A stretch of 64,000 bases of DNA from Pseudomonas hefeiensis (GTDB taxonomy: Bacteria; Pseudomonadota; Gammaproteobacteria; Pseudomonadales; Pseudomonadaceae), in the NCBI RefSeq assembly GCF_030687835.1, contig NZ_CP117449.1, forward strand, positions 4,836,001 to 4,900,000, in the 5' to 3' direction. The notes under the pieces were generated by a model. The model did no database searches and had not been told where the DNA came from. It worked only from the letters and a program-made list of their open reading frames with translations. The position numbers and the translations under genes are program-made. Positions 1-7,140 of the stretch are shown one piece after another (position 1 is the first letter of the stretch; each line of letters opens with the position of its first letter).

Positions 1-314
1 TCGCGTTTCAATTCCTTGTAGATGTTCACCAGCGAAGGCGGTGCTGGCACGCCCGGCTGCACCGAAAAGCACAAGCCGTGGGCCTGGCCTGGGCCGTGGT
101 AGGGGTCCTGGCCGAGGATCACGACCTTGACCTTGTCCAGCGGCGTGGAATTGAGGGCATTGAAAATCAACGATGCCGGTGGGTAAATTTCCTTGCCGGC
201 CGCGTATTCCTGACGCAGGAACTCGCGCAACTCTGCCATGTAGGGCTGGTCGAACTCGGCACGCAGGGCTTGCTTCCAGCTCGGTTCGAGTTTGATACGG
301 TCGTCAGCAGTCAT
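1..314 (-). CDS. ung: Uracil-DNA glycosylase, N-terminal part (runs off left edge)
   Basis: Family 1 uracil-DNA glycosylase, the base-excision repair enzyme that removes uracil from DNA. Only the first 104 codons are in the window; the rest lies beyond base 1. The start ATG is at 314 ([13 protein letters not shown]). The family motif [18 protein letters not shown] is complete from residue 68, with the catalytic Asp in QDPYHG. Full-length proteins are about 230 residues, so a little under half is visible. It is divergent from the hydratase gene at 446, leaving about 130 bases for two promoters. Identification is firm because this motif is diagnostic. Confidence 0.96.
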   Translation of the reverse strand, partial: MTADDRIKLEPSWKQALRAEFDQPYMAELREFLRQEYAAGKEIYPPASLIFNALNSTPLDKVKVVILGQDPYHGPGQAHGLCFSVQPGVPAPPSLVNIYKELKR

Positions 315-445
315 GATTGCACCCGGTAAAAACAATGGGCGCACCCTAGGAAAGCCTACATGGCTTGTCAATTGATCTGACGCAGAACCGGCACTTTCCT
401 ACGCAGCGGTCATACTGATCATTCAAATTTCTGATCGAGGTCACG

Positions 446-1558
446 ATGAATCTGCACTTCGAAGAACTCACCGGCATCAACGGCGCCCGTATCGGCATCG
501 CCACTCTGGATGCTGAAAAATCCTTGAATGCCCTCTCCTTGCCGATGATCAACGCCCTGCGCGATCGTCTGGATGCCTGGGCCAGAGAACCGCAAATCGT
601 CTGCGTATTGTTGCGCGGCAACGGTGCCAAGGCATTTTGCGCCGGCGGCGAAGTGCGCAGCCTGGTGGAGGCCTGCCGCGCTCAACCAGGTGAAGTACCG
701 CCCTTGGCGGCGCAATTTTTTGCAGCGGAGTACCGATTGGACTTCAACCTGCACACTTTTCCCAAACCCTTGGTGTGCTGGGGCCATGGCTACGTGCTTG
801 GCGGCGGCATGGGATTGTTGCAAGGCGCGAATATTCGGATCGTCACACCGAGCACGCGCCTGGCGATGCCGGAAATCAGCATCGGCCTGTACCCGGATGT
901 CGGCGCCAGTTGGTTCCTGTCGCGGCTGCCCGGCAAGCTTGGTCTGTTCCTGGGCCTGACGGGCGCTCACATGAATGCCCGGGACGCCATTGACCTGGGT
1001 CTGGCCGACCGTTTCTTGCTGGATGAACAGCAGGACGACCTGATCGAGGGCCTGCTGCAACTCAACTGGCAGGAACAAACACCCATGCAGCTCAACAGCC
1101 TGCTCAAGGCCTTGCAGCAGGAAGCCGTCGCTCAGCTGCCCGAGGCACAATGGCTACCGCGCCGGCAGAAAATCGACGAATGGCTGGATGTCAGCGATGT
1201 ACGTTGCGCCTGGAAAGCCCTCAGTCTGCTGGTTGACCATCCAGACCCGTTGATCGCGCGAGCGGCCAGGACCATGACCGAAGGCTCCCCGCTGACCGCT
1301 CATCTGGTCTGGGAACAGATCGCCCGAGCCCGGCATTTGTCATTGGCAGGAGTCTTGCGCATGGAGTACACCTTGAGCCTCAACTGCTGCCGACACCCTG
1401 AATTCAGCGAGGGCGTGCGGGCGCGGCTGATCGACAAAGACCATAAGCCCCACTGGCACTGGCCGGACATCAACCATGTACCCGACGCGACGGTCGAAGC
1501 GCATTTCCACAAGGCCTGGGAAGGGCGGCATCCGTTGGCGGATTTGTCGAATGAGTAA
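446..1558 (+). CDS. Enoyl-CoA hydratase/isomerase family protein, 3-hydroxyisobutyryl-CoA hydrolase type
   Basis: A 370-residue crotonase-fold protein. The oxyanion-hole segment is visible as FCAGGEVRSL near residue 65 and GHGYVLGGGMGLL near 113. The segment MPEISIGLYPDVGASW from residue 141 carries the Glu and Asp that are catalytic in 3-hydroxyisobutyryl-CoA hydrolases of valine breakdown. Length (about 350-370) and the long C-terminal domain also fit the hydrolase subgroup better than a plain hydratase (about 260). The ATG at 446 is about 120 bases downstream of the divergent ung start. No valine-pathway genes are next to it, so the exact thioester substrate is not shown by context. Confidence 0.85.
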   Translation: MNLHFEELTGINGARIGIATLDAEKSLNALSLPMINALRDRLDAWAREPQIVCVLLRGNGAKAFCAGGEVRSLVEACRAQPGEVPPLAAQFFAAEYRLDFNLHTFPKPLVCWGHGYVLGGGMGLLQGANIRIVTPSTRLAMPEISIGLYPDVGASWFLSRLPGKLGLFLGLTGAHMNARDAIDLGLADRFLLDEQQDDLIEGLLQLNWQEQTPMQLNSLLKALQQEAVAQLPEAQWLPRRQKIDEWLDVSDVRCAWKALSLLVDHPDPLIARAARTMTEGSPLTAHLVWEQIARARHLSLAGVLRMEYTLSLNCCRHPEFSEGVRARLIDKDHKPHWHWPDINHVPDATVEAHFHKAWEGRHPLADLSNE

Positions 1559-1745
1559 AGAACCTGGGTGACATCCTGTGAGAGTGACACCTTGTGAGAG
1601 TGACATCTGTGGAAGTGACATCTGTGGAATGTGACATCTGTGGATGTGACATCTGTGGGAGTGACATCTGAGGAAGTGACATCTGTGGAAGTGACATCTG
1701 TGGAAGTGACATCTGTGGGAAGTGACATCTGTGGAATGTGACATC
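1557..1745. repeat. Tandem repeat of about 14-16 bp units built on GTGACATCTGTGG
   Basis: Roughly a dozen units of the form gtgacatctgtggaa/gtgacatctgtgggag run from the end of the hydratase gene up to the REPIN at 1746. The first units are more degenerate (gtgacatcctgtgag, gtgacaccttgtgag). Unit lengths vary by one or two bases, so minus-strand reading frames through it (repeating CHFHR or TDVTS peptides) are artefacts. The last unit flows directly into the tgtgggagc start of the REPIN, which suggests that the array grew by duplication of the REPIN outer flank. Confidence 0.93.
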
Positions 1746-1836
1746 TGTGGGAGCAAAGCTTGCTCGCGATAGCGGTATGCCAGTCACCGGGAAGCTGACT
1801 GATCCCCTGTCATCGCGAGCAAGCTTTGCTCCCACA
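1746..1836. repeat. REPIN (inverted pair of REP sequences)
   Basis: Left arm tgtgggagcaaagcttgctc and its reverse complement ending gagcaagctttgctcccaca face each other around about 40 unrelated bases. This is the palindromic REP doublet that is scattered through fluorescent pseudomonads. It lies between the tandem repeat and the terminator of the lipoprotein gene. Confidence 0.92.
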
Positions 1837-1866
1837 AGCGTGATCCCATCGGGTTTGTTACAGGCA

Positions 1867-1898
1867 CAAAAAAGCGGCGTTCAATGCGCCGCTTTTTT
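1867..1898 (-). terminator. Rho-independent terminator of the lipoprotein gene
   Basis: The perfect stem aaaaaagcggcg/cgccgctttttt with a short ttcaatg-type loop is followed by T residues in either direction. It lies just past the stop codon of the minus-strand lipoprotein gene (stop at 1910). Confidence 0.9.
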
Positions 1899-1909
1899 CT
1901 GCCGATGGA

Positions 1910-2296
1910 TCAGCGGTGGTTACGCCGTCCATCACGATCACCGCGTCCCCGATGATCACGCCCGCCTCGACCACGACGGTCGTCATTCCAACCGCCCCGG
2001 TTATGGCCGTCCCAGCCGCCCCGGTGTGGATGAGACCGGTACGCCGTACGCGGTGGCGAGTAATGGCGTGGCACCGGCTGGTAATAACGCGGCGCCGAGT
2101 AATAGCGCGGTGCCGGTTGGTAATACCGCGGTGCGTAATAGCCACGCGGTGCCGAGTAGTAACTCCCGCCACCGTAATAGGCCGGCGCCGGTGAGGTGTA
2201 GACCTCGGAACGGTAGTAGCTTGAGCCTCCGTCGTAAGGAACACATGCCGAAAGTGTCAAACCCAGAAACGCAATGAGCAGAAGTCGTCGATACAT
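1910..2296 (-). CDS. Small Tyr/Arg/Gly-rich lipoprotein
   Basis: A 128-residue protein starting MYRRLLLIAFLGLTLSACV. This is a type II signal peptide with lipobox LSAC, so the mature protein begins at Cys18 and should be lipid-anchored. The middle holds repeated YYxPAPRYYSAPRYY-type segments. The C-terminus is very basic and Gly/Arg/His-rich (GGWDGHNRGGW, then DRRGRGGRDHRGRGDRDGRRNHR in pieces). It is low-complexity, so I assign no function. A good GGAGG-type ribosome site precedes the ATG (gaggccgccatg on the minus strand) and a strong terminator follows. Confidence 0.8.
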   Translation of the reverse strand: MYRRLLLIAFLGLTLSACVPYDGGSSYYRSEVYTSPAPAYYGGGSYYSAPRGYYAPRYYQPAPRYYSAPRYYQPVPRHYSPPRTAYRSHPHRGGWDGHNRGGWNDDRRGRGGRDHRGRGDRDGRRNHR

Positions 2297-2604
2297 GGCG
2301 GCCTCCTGGACCGCTAATGAGCCACATCAGCGACGCTGGCGGGCGGCAGTCATCTATTGGGTGACTGACGATTAATCTGACAGCGAAATCCGAATCTGGT
2401 GCGCCCTGGCAATAAGTTGAAACATGTAGCTCTGTGCCTCATCCCGGTGCAGGAAAGCACCACAACTATGCAGAACCTCCATCCGCCGCTCGTTCCCTCC
2501 AACACCCGGCCCCTCTGGACCGGGCCTTTACCTTACTTGGCACGGCTCTCGCTTTAACAAACTCCGTGCAGGAGTCATCACAGGTTCGCGGCACCACAAT
2601 TTGC
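2297..2604. other. Intergenic region upstream of the guanidine riboswitch
   Basis: No credible gene. It must carry the promoter of the minus-strand lipoprotein gene and of the plus-strand guanidine operon. A short GC-rich inverted repeat (acccggcccctctggaccgggcctttacc, near 2503-2533) could be a weak terminator or part of the leader. I cannot identify a sigma-70 or sigma-54 promoter with confidence. Confidence 0.4.
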
Positions 2605-2715
2605 AATGGCTGACTAGGGTTCCGGCTCGCCTCTGGCGAGTGGCTGGTCCGAGAGTTGGCGACCTCCAGTTGAGGTTACACGGCGGGACAAAAGCCCGGG
2701 AGACAAGCCACCGTT
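2605..2715 (+). promoter_or_regulatory. Guanidine-I riboswitch (ykkC class)
   Basis: The conserved blocks of the guanidine-I aptamer occur in the right order: ctagggttccgg (2614), ctggtccgagag (2644), then acacggcgggacaaaagccc and gggaga (about 2678-2704). These are the class-defining core segments, separated by a variable stem (ctcgcc/ggcgag). The element lies about 50 bases upstream of the first gene of the operon. In this class guanidinium binding turns expression on, which matches the downstream guanidine import and degradation genes. I cannot tell from sequence whether control is by termination or by hiding the ribosome site. Confidence 0.95.
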
Positions 2716-2764
2716 CACGGTGCCGCGTTGCTCCTGTCCGCCCTTGATCAACTGGAGAACCACC

Positions 2765-3832
2765 ATGCTCAAGCTTCGTCTTTGCGCCCTGCTCCTCGCC
2801 GCCCTCTCGGCCCTCGCGAGCTTCTCATCCGCCGCCGCACAAAAAGACCACTTCAGCGTCTGCTGGACCATTTACGCCGGCTGGATGCCCTGGGAATACG
2901 CCGGTAGCCAAGGCATTGTCGATAAATGGGCAAAAAAATACGGCATCAGCATCGATGTCGTGCAGCTCAACGACTACGTCGAATCCATCAACCAATACAC
3001 CGCCGGCCAGTTCGACGGCTGCACCATGACCAACATGGACGCCCTGACCATTCCCGCCGCCGGGGGCGTGGACAGCACCGCGCTGATCGTCAGCGACTTT
3101 TCCAATGGCAACGACGGCATCGTGCTCAAGGGTGACGGCAAGCAAGTCGCTGACCTCAAGGGCATGGACGTCAACCTGGTGGAACTGTCGGTCTCCCACT
3201 ACCTGCTGGCCCGCGCCCTGGACTCGGTCGGCCTCACCGAAAAAGACCTGAAAGTCGTCAACACTTCCGACGCCGATATCTCCGCGGCCTTCAATACCGA
3301 TCAGGTCAAGGCCGTCACCACCTGGAACCCGATGCTCTCGGACATCAAGACCCAGCCCGGCGTGAGCGAGGTGTTCAACTCCAGCCAGATTCCGGGGGAG
3401 ATCATGGACATGATGGTGGTCAACACCCGGACCCTGCAGGACAACCCGGCCCTGGGCAAAGCGTTGACCGGTGCCTGGTTTGAAGTGGTGGCGTTGATGA
3501 ACGCAAAAAACGCGGCCAGCAAAACGGCACTGGAACACATGGCCAAAGCCTCGGGCACCGATCTGGCCGGTTTCCAGTCGCAACTGGGCACCACCAAGCT
3601 GTTCGCCACGCCCAAGGAGGCCCTGAGTTTCGCCACCAGCGAGCAACTGCCCGCCACCATGCGCAAGGTCGCCGAGTTCTCGTTCCAGCACGGTTTGCTC
3701 GGCGAAGGCGCCAAGGACACCGACGCGGTCGGCATGGCGTTCGCCAATGGCGTGACCCGCGGCGACAAGGCCAACCTCAAGCTGCGCTTTGACCCGACCT
3801 ACGTGCAACTGGCCGCCGACGCCAAGTTGTAA
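2765..3832 (+). CDS. ABC transporter substrate-binding protein, guanidine uptake
   Basis: A 355-residue periplasmic binding protein of the nitrate/sulfonate/taurine-like superfamily, long annotated with urea carboxylase. The signal peptide MLKLRLCALLLAALSALASF ends near SSAAAQ. The mature protein opens FSVCWTIYAGWMPWEY, and Cys/Trp/Tyr/Trp residues here probably line the ligand pocket. The ATG at 2765 is preferred over the upstream in-frame codon at 2720 because ctggagaacc gives a ribosome site and the upstream part would precede the signal peptide. It is the first gene after the riboswitch. Guanidinium as ligand is inferred from the operon, not proven. Confidence 0.9.
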   Translation: MLKLRLCALLLAALSALASFSSAAAQKDHFSVCWTIYAGWMPWEYAGSQGIVDKWAKKYGISIDVVQLNDYVESINQYTAGQFDGCTMTNMDALTIPAAGGVDSTALIVSDFSNGNDGIVLKGDGKQVADLKGMDVNLVELSVSHYLLARALDSVGLTEKDLKVVNTSDADISAAFNTDQVKAVTTWNPMLSDIKTQPGVSEVFNSSQIPGEIMDMMVVNTRTLQDNPALGKALTGAWFEVVALMNAKNAASKTALEHMAKASGTDLAGFQSQLGTTKLFATPKEALSFATSEQLPATMRKVAEFSFQHGLLGEGAKDTDAVGMAFANGVTRGDKANLKLRFDPTYVQLAADAKL

Positions 3833-3847
3833 ACCGGAGGAGCTGGC

Positions 3848-4663
3848 ATGCGCCTGATCAACCACTACCCGGATCGTCCCAGCCGCCTGTTGTTGGTGAT
3901 CCTGCCCTTCGCGCTGGTGCTGTTCGCCTACTTCATGGGCTCGGCCGAACGGTTGACGGACAATCCCAACGACAAGCTGCTGCCCAGCGCGGTGCAGATG
4001 GCCGATGCGGTGAAACGCCTGGCCTTCACCGCTGACGTGCGCAGTGGCGATTACCTGCTCTGGCAAGACACCGCGTCGAGCCTGCGCAGACTGGCAATCG
4101 GCCTGGGCATCAGCGCCTTGGCCGGCCTGTGCCTGGGCATTGCCGCCGGTACGCTGCCGCTGTTCGGCGCACCGCTATCGCCTTTGCTTACCGTGCTGTC
4201 GATGGTGCCGCCGCTGGCGATCCTGCCGATTCTGTTCATCGTCTTCGGCCTGGGGGAATTGTCGAAAGTGATGCTGATCGTCATTGGCATCACCCCGTGC
4301 CTGGCCCGGGATCTGGAACAGCGCGCCCGGGAAATCCCGGTTGAGCTGCTGATCAAGGCGCAAACCCTCGGTGCCTCGACCTGGACCCTGATGTTGCGGG
4401 TGGTGCTGCCGCAATTGCTGCCACGCCTGTTGATTTCCCTGCGGCTGATGCTCGGTTCGGCCTGGTTGTTTCTGATCGCCGCCGAAGCCATCGCCTCCAC
4501 CGATGGCCTGGGCTATCGGATTTTCCTGGTGCGGCGCTACCTGGCGATGGACGTGATCTTGCCGTACGTGGTGTGGATCACCCTGCTCGCCTGGCTGATG
4601 GACTGGGGTCTCAAGCGCCTGACCCGCCAAGCGTTCCCCTGGTATGAGGGGGCGAAGGCATGA
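3848..4663 (+). CDS. ABC transporter permease, guanidine uptake
   Basis: A 271-residue inner-membrane protein with about six hydrophobic segments, beginning at LLLVILPFALVLFAYF. The cytoplasmic EAA loop is recognisable as ELLIKAQTLGASTWTLMLRV around residues 164-183, which contacts the ATPase. It belongs to the BPD transporter permease family with the SsuC/TauC-like fold. It starts 15 bases after the binding-protein gene with an aggagctggc ribosome site, and its last codons overlap the ATPase gene by 4 bases (ATGA), which suggests translational coupling. Confidence 0.9.
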   Translation: MRLINHYPDRPSRLLLVILPFALVLFAYFMGSAERLTDNPNDKLLPSAVQMADAVKRLAFTADVRSGDYLLWQDTASSLRRLAIGLGISALAGLCLGIAAGTLPLFGAPLSPLLTVLSMVPPLAILPILFIVFGLGELSKVMLIVIGITPCLARDLEQRAREIPVELLIKAQTLGASTWTLMLRVVLPQLLPRLLISLRLMLGSAWLFLIAAEAIASTDGLGYRIFLVRRYLAMDVILPYVVWITLLAWLMDWGLKRLTRQAFPWYEGAKA

Positions 4664-5448
4664 GTTTCATCAAGGTCAACAACGTCTGGCAGCAATACGC
4701 CGATCAGGTGGTGCTCGAACGCTTGAACCTGAGCGTCGCCGAAGGCGAGTTCTGCACGCTGGTGGGGGCGTCGGGTTGTGGCAAGTCGACCTTTCTGCGG
4801 CTGCTATTGGGCCAGGAGCGCGCCAGTCGCGGGCAGATTCTGCTGGATGGCGAGCACCTGGCAGGCGAGCCGGACGCCAGCCGCGGTGTGGTGTTCCAGC
4901 GCTACTCGGTGTTCCCGCACCTGACGGTGCTGAACAACGTAGCCCTGGGCCTGGAACTGCCGCGCTCGCCGCTGCTGGGGCGCCTGTTCGGCAGCGCCAA
5001 ACGCCAGGCCCGCGAAGAGGCCGCGCATCTGCTGAACAAGGTCGGCCTCGGCCACGCGCTGGACAAATACCCGGCGCAGTTGTCCGGGGGCATGCAACAG
5101 CGGCTGGCCATCGCCCAGGCGCTGATCATGAAACCCCGTGTCCTGCTGCTGGACGAACCCTTCGGCGCCCTCGACCCGGGCATTCGCAAAGACATGCACG
5201 CCCTGTTGCTGGAGCTGTGGCGCGAGACCCGGTTGACGGTGTTCATGGTCACCCATGACCTGTCCGAAGGTTTCAGCCTCGGCACCCGCCTGCTGGTGTT
5301 CGACAAGGTTCGCGTCGACCCCCATGCCCCTGGCGCCTATGGCGCGCGCATCACCTACGACATTCCACTGAACAGCGACCGCCGCACTGCCCGTGCCGCC
5401 GTCGACGCCCTGCCCGCCGAACTGGCCGGCACGTTGCGTATCGCTTGA
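4660..5448 (+). CDS. ABC transporter ATP-binding protein, guanidine uptake
   Basis: A 262-residue ABC ATPase. Walker A is LVGASGCGKSTFLRLLLG (from about residue 35), the signature is LSGGMQQRLAIAQAL, and Walker B is VLLLDEPFGALDP. The switch His is in VTHDLSEGFSLG. All catalytic residues are present. It overlaps the permease stop by 4 bases and is followed within 13 bases by the first deiminase subunit gene. Together with the two preceding genes it forms a complete importer without a separate fusion domain. Confidence 0.92.
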   Translation: MSFIKVNNVWQQYADQVVLERLNLSVAEGEFCTLVGASGCGKSTFLRLLLGQERASRGQILLDGEHLAGEPDASRGVVFQRYSVFPHLTVLNNVALGLELPRSPLLGRLFGSAKRQAREEAAHLLNKVGLGHALDKYPAQLSGGMQQRLAIAQALIMKPRVLLLDEPFGALDPGIRKDMHALLLELWRETRLTVFMVTHDLSEGFSLGTRLLVFDKVRVDPHAPGAYGARITYDIPLNSDRRTARAAVDALPAELAGTLRIA

Positions 5449-5461
5449 AAGGAGTTTTCCC

Positions 5462-6187
5462 ATGACCGATTCAATCCAATTGTTTCCGCCCTTCGCCGAA
5501 GAACTGCTGCCCGGTGGCGGCCACCGCTCTTTCGTGCTCAAGCGCGGCCAACTGCTGCGTCTTACCGACCTGCGCGGCGGGGCCAACGTGAGCCTGACGC
5601 TGCTCAATGCCAACGAAAAAACCGAGCGCCTGAACCTGCCCGACAGCCTCAAATGCCAACACACCGCCAAACTCACCACCGGCCATTGCCTGTACTCGGA
5701 CATGGGCCGGGTGCTGGCAGCCATCACCGCCGACACGTGCGGCTGGAGCGATAGCCTTGGCGGTGTGCTCTGCGCCGAGGAAGTGGCCGAAAAATACGGC
5801 CAGGGCCGCTATCAGGAACTGCGCAACGGGTTCTTTCGCAACGGCACTGACAACCTGTTGGTGGAGCTGGGCAAATGGGGGTTGGGTCTGTCGGACCTGT
5901 TAATGACCCTCAACCTGTTCAGTCGGGTCAATGTCGATGAAGCCGGGAACTTTCACTTCGTAGAAGGCCATTCCAAGGCCGGCGATTACATCGAGCTCTA
6001 CGCACCGATGGACACCCTGGTAGTCCTGACCGCGCTGCAACACCCCATGGACCCGAACCCGCAATACGCCCCGCAGCCGCTCAAGCTCAGCTGGATGAAC
6101 GCCGAGCCCAGCGTCGCTGAGCACTGTCGTAACTCGCGCCCGGAAAACCAGCGCGGATTCATCAACACCGACCGCCTGTTCGCCTGA
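5462..6187 (+). CDS. Carboxyguanidine deiminase subunit (DUF1989, formerly urea carboxylase-associated protein)
   Basis: A 241-residue DUF1989 protein. The pair encoded here and at 6199 was long called urea carboxylase/amidolyase-associated proteins. The family is now known to form a two-subunit carboxyguanidine deiminase (CgdAB) that turns carboxyguanidine into allophanate and ammonia. The conserved block [11 protein letters not shown] (about residue 90) has the Cys typical of the family. The start at 5462 (MTDSIQLF) is chosen because aaggag lies 8-13 bases upstream; a longer frame begins inside the ATPase gene. I do not decide which of CgdA or CgdB this is. Confidence 0.87.
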   Translation: MTDSIQLFPPFAEELLPGGGHRSFVLKRGQLLRLTDLRGGANVSLTLLNANEKTERLNLPDSLKCQHTAKLTTGHCLYSDMGRVLAAITADTCGWSDSLGGVLCAEEVAEKYGQGRYQELRNGFFRNGTDNLLVELGKWGLGLSDLLMTLNLFSRVNVDEAGNFHFVEGHSKAGDYIELYAPMDTLVVLTALQHPMDPNPQYAPQPLKLSWMNAEPSVAEHCRNSRPENQRGFINTDRLFA

Positions 6188-6198
6188 GGATCGCTGCC

Positions 6199-6840
6199 AT
6201 GTCACTTGCCATCGCCACCCTGCAAAAGCAGCCTGACACCGCCATCTACCGCGCCACCATTCCCGCCGGGGAACCCTGGCTGGTCGAGGTCAAGGCCGGC
6301 CAGACCCTGCGCATCCTCGACCTGGAAGGCAACCAGGCGGTCGATACGCTGTTCTACAGCCTGGCCAACCCCAAAGAACGCTACGACGTGCAGCGCACCC
6401 TGCGCCGGCAGAACAGCGTGTACCTGAGCACCGGCAGCGTGCTGTATTCCAACCTCGGCCAGCCGATGCTGACCATCGTTGAAGACACCTGCGGGCGCCA
6501 CGACACCCTCGGCGGTGCCTGCGCCCAGGAAAGCAACACCGTGCGCTACGCCCTGGAAAAACGCTACATGCACAGCTGCCGCGACAACTACCTGCGGACC
6601 TGCGCCCACGACGGTCGTCTGGGCAAGGGCGACATCGGGCCGAACATCAACTTCTTCATGAACGTGCCGGTCACCGCCGACGGCGGCCTGACGTTCGAGG
6701 ACGGGATTTCGGCGCCCGGCAAATACGTCGACCTGCGGGCCGAGATGGACGTGATCGTCCTGATCTCCAACTGCCCGCAACTGAACAACCCGTGCAACGC
6801 CTACAACCCCACGCCAGCGGAGCTTTTGATATGGAACTGA
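6199..6840 (+). CDS. Carboxyguanidine deiminase subunit (DUF1989)
   Basis: A 213-residue paralogue of the preceding gene. It has [20 protein letters not shown] near residue 95, [20 protein letters not shown], and the C-terminal [18 protein letters not shown] block. The DTCGxxDTLGG and [10 protein letters not shown] motifs mark the DUF1989 family, with probable metal- or substrate-binding Cys and His. It starts 11 bases after the first subunit, consistent with a heteromeric enzyme made from one message. Together they supply the step between guanidine carboxylase and allophanate hydrolase. A 300-base spacer containing a REPIN follows, breaking the tight spacing of the operon. Confidence 0.88.
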   Translation: MSLAIATLQKQPDTAIYRATIPAGEPWLVEVKAGQTLRILDLEGNQAVDTLFYSLANPKERYDVQRTLRRQNSVYLSTGSVLYSNLGQPMLTIVEDTCGRHDTLGGACAQESNTVRYALEKRYMHSCRDNYLRTCAHDGRLGKGDIGPNINFFMNVPVTADGGLTFEDGISAPGKYVDLRAEMDVIVLISNCPQLNNPCNAYNPTPAELLIWN

Positions 6841-6928
6841 AACTCACCCGCCTGCGGCGCTGGCTGTTTGCGCTGTGCCAGAGCCGGTCGGGGCAGTGCA
6901 TCAAATAGCATTAACACCCACAACCCCA

Positions 6929-7017
6929 TGTGGGAGCGGGCTTGCTCGCGAAAGCGATCCGACAGTGACATTGATGTTGACTGACACACCGCTTTCGCGA
7001 GCAAGCCCGCTCCCACA
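6929..7017. repeat. REPIN between deiminase and carboxylase genes
   Basis: Arms tgtgggagcgggcttgctcg and cgagcaagcccgctcccaca form an inverted pair around about 33 bases. It fills the middle of the 300-base gap 6841-7140, in which I see no gene. When transcribed it would form a long hairpin inside the operon message, which could affect mRNA stability between the upstream and downstream parts. Confidence 0.92.
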
Positions 7018-7140
7018 GGGTTCAGCGGTGTTTTGAAGTTGATTATTTCTCCGCCCGGGACGACCCCGGCGGCCATCGAAAACTGCGGGACGGCCCGCAT
7101 CCCAGTTCAGGCTGACATGCATGCCTGAGGGGGTTACGCC

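Noticed and set aside
1557..1745. Possible CRISPR array
   Set aside because: Units are directly contiguous with no spacers and no cas genes are present anywhere in the window.
1300..1835. Minus-strand frames with repeating CHFHR, TDVTS or QMSLP peptides
   Set aside because: They only translate the 14-16 bp tandem repeat in its three frames; unit length is not a multiple of three, so no consistent protein repeat exists.
2825..4066. A 413-codon minus-strand frame across the binding-protein gene
   Set aside because: Same reason: antisense shadow of a conserved gene in GC-rich DNA, with no ribosome site or domain.
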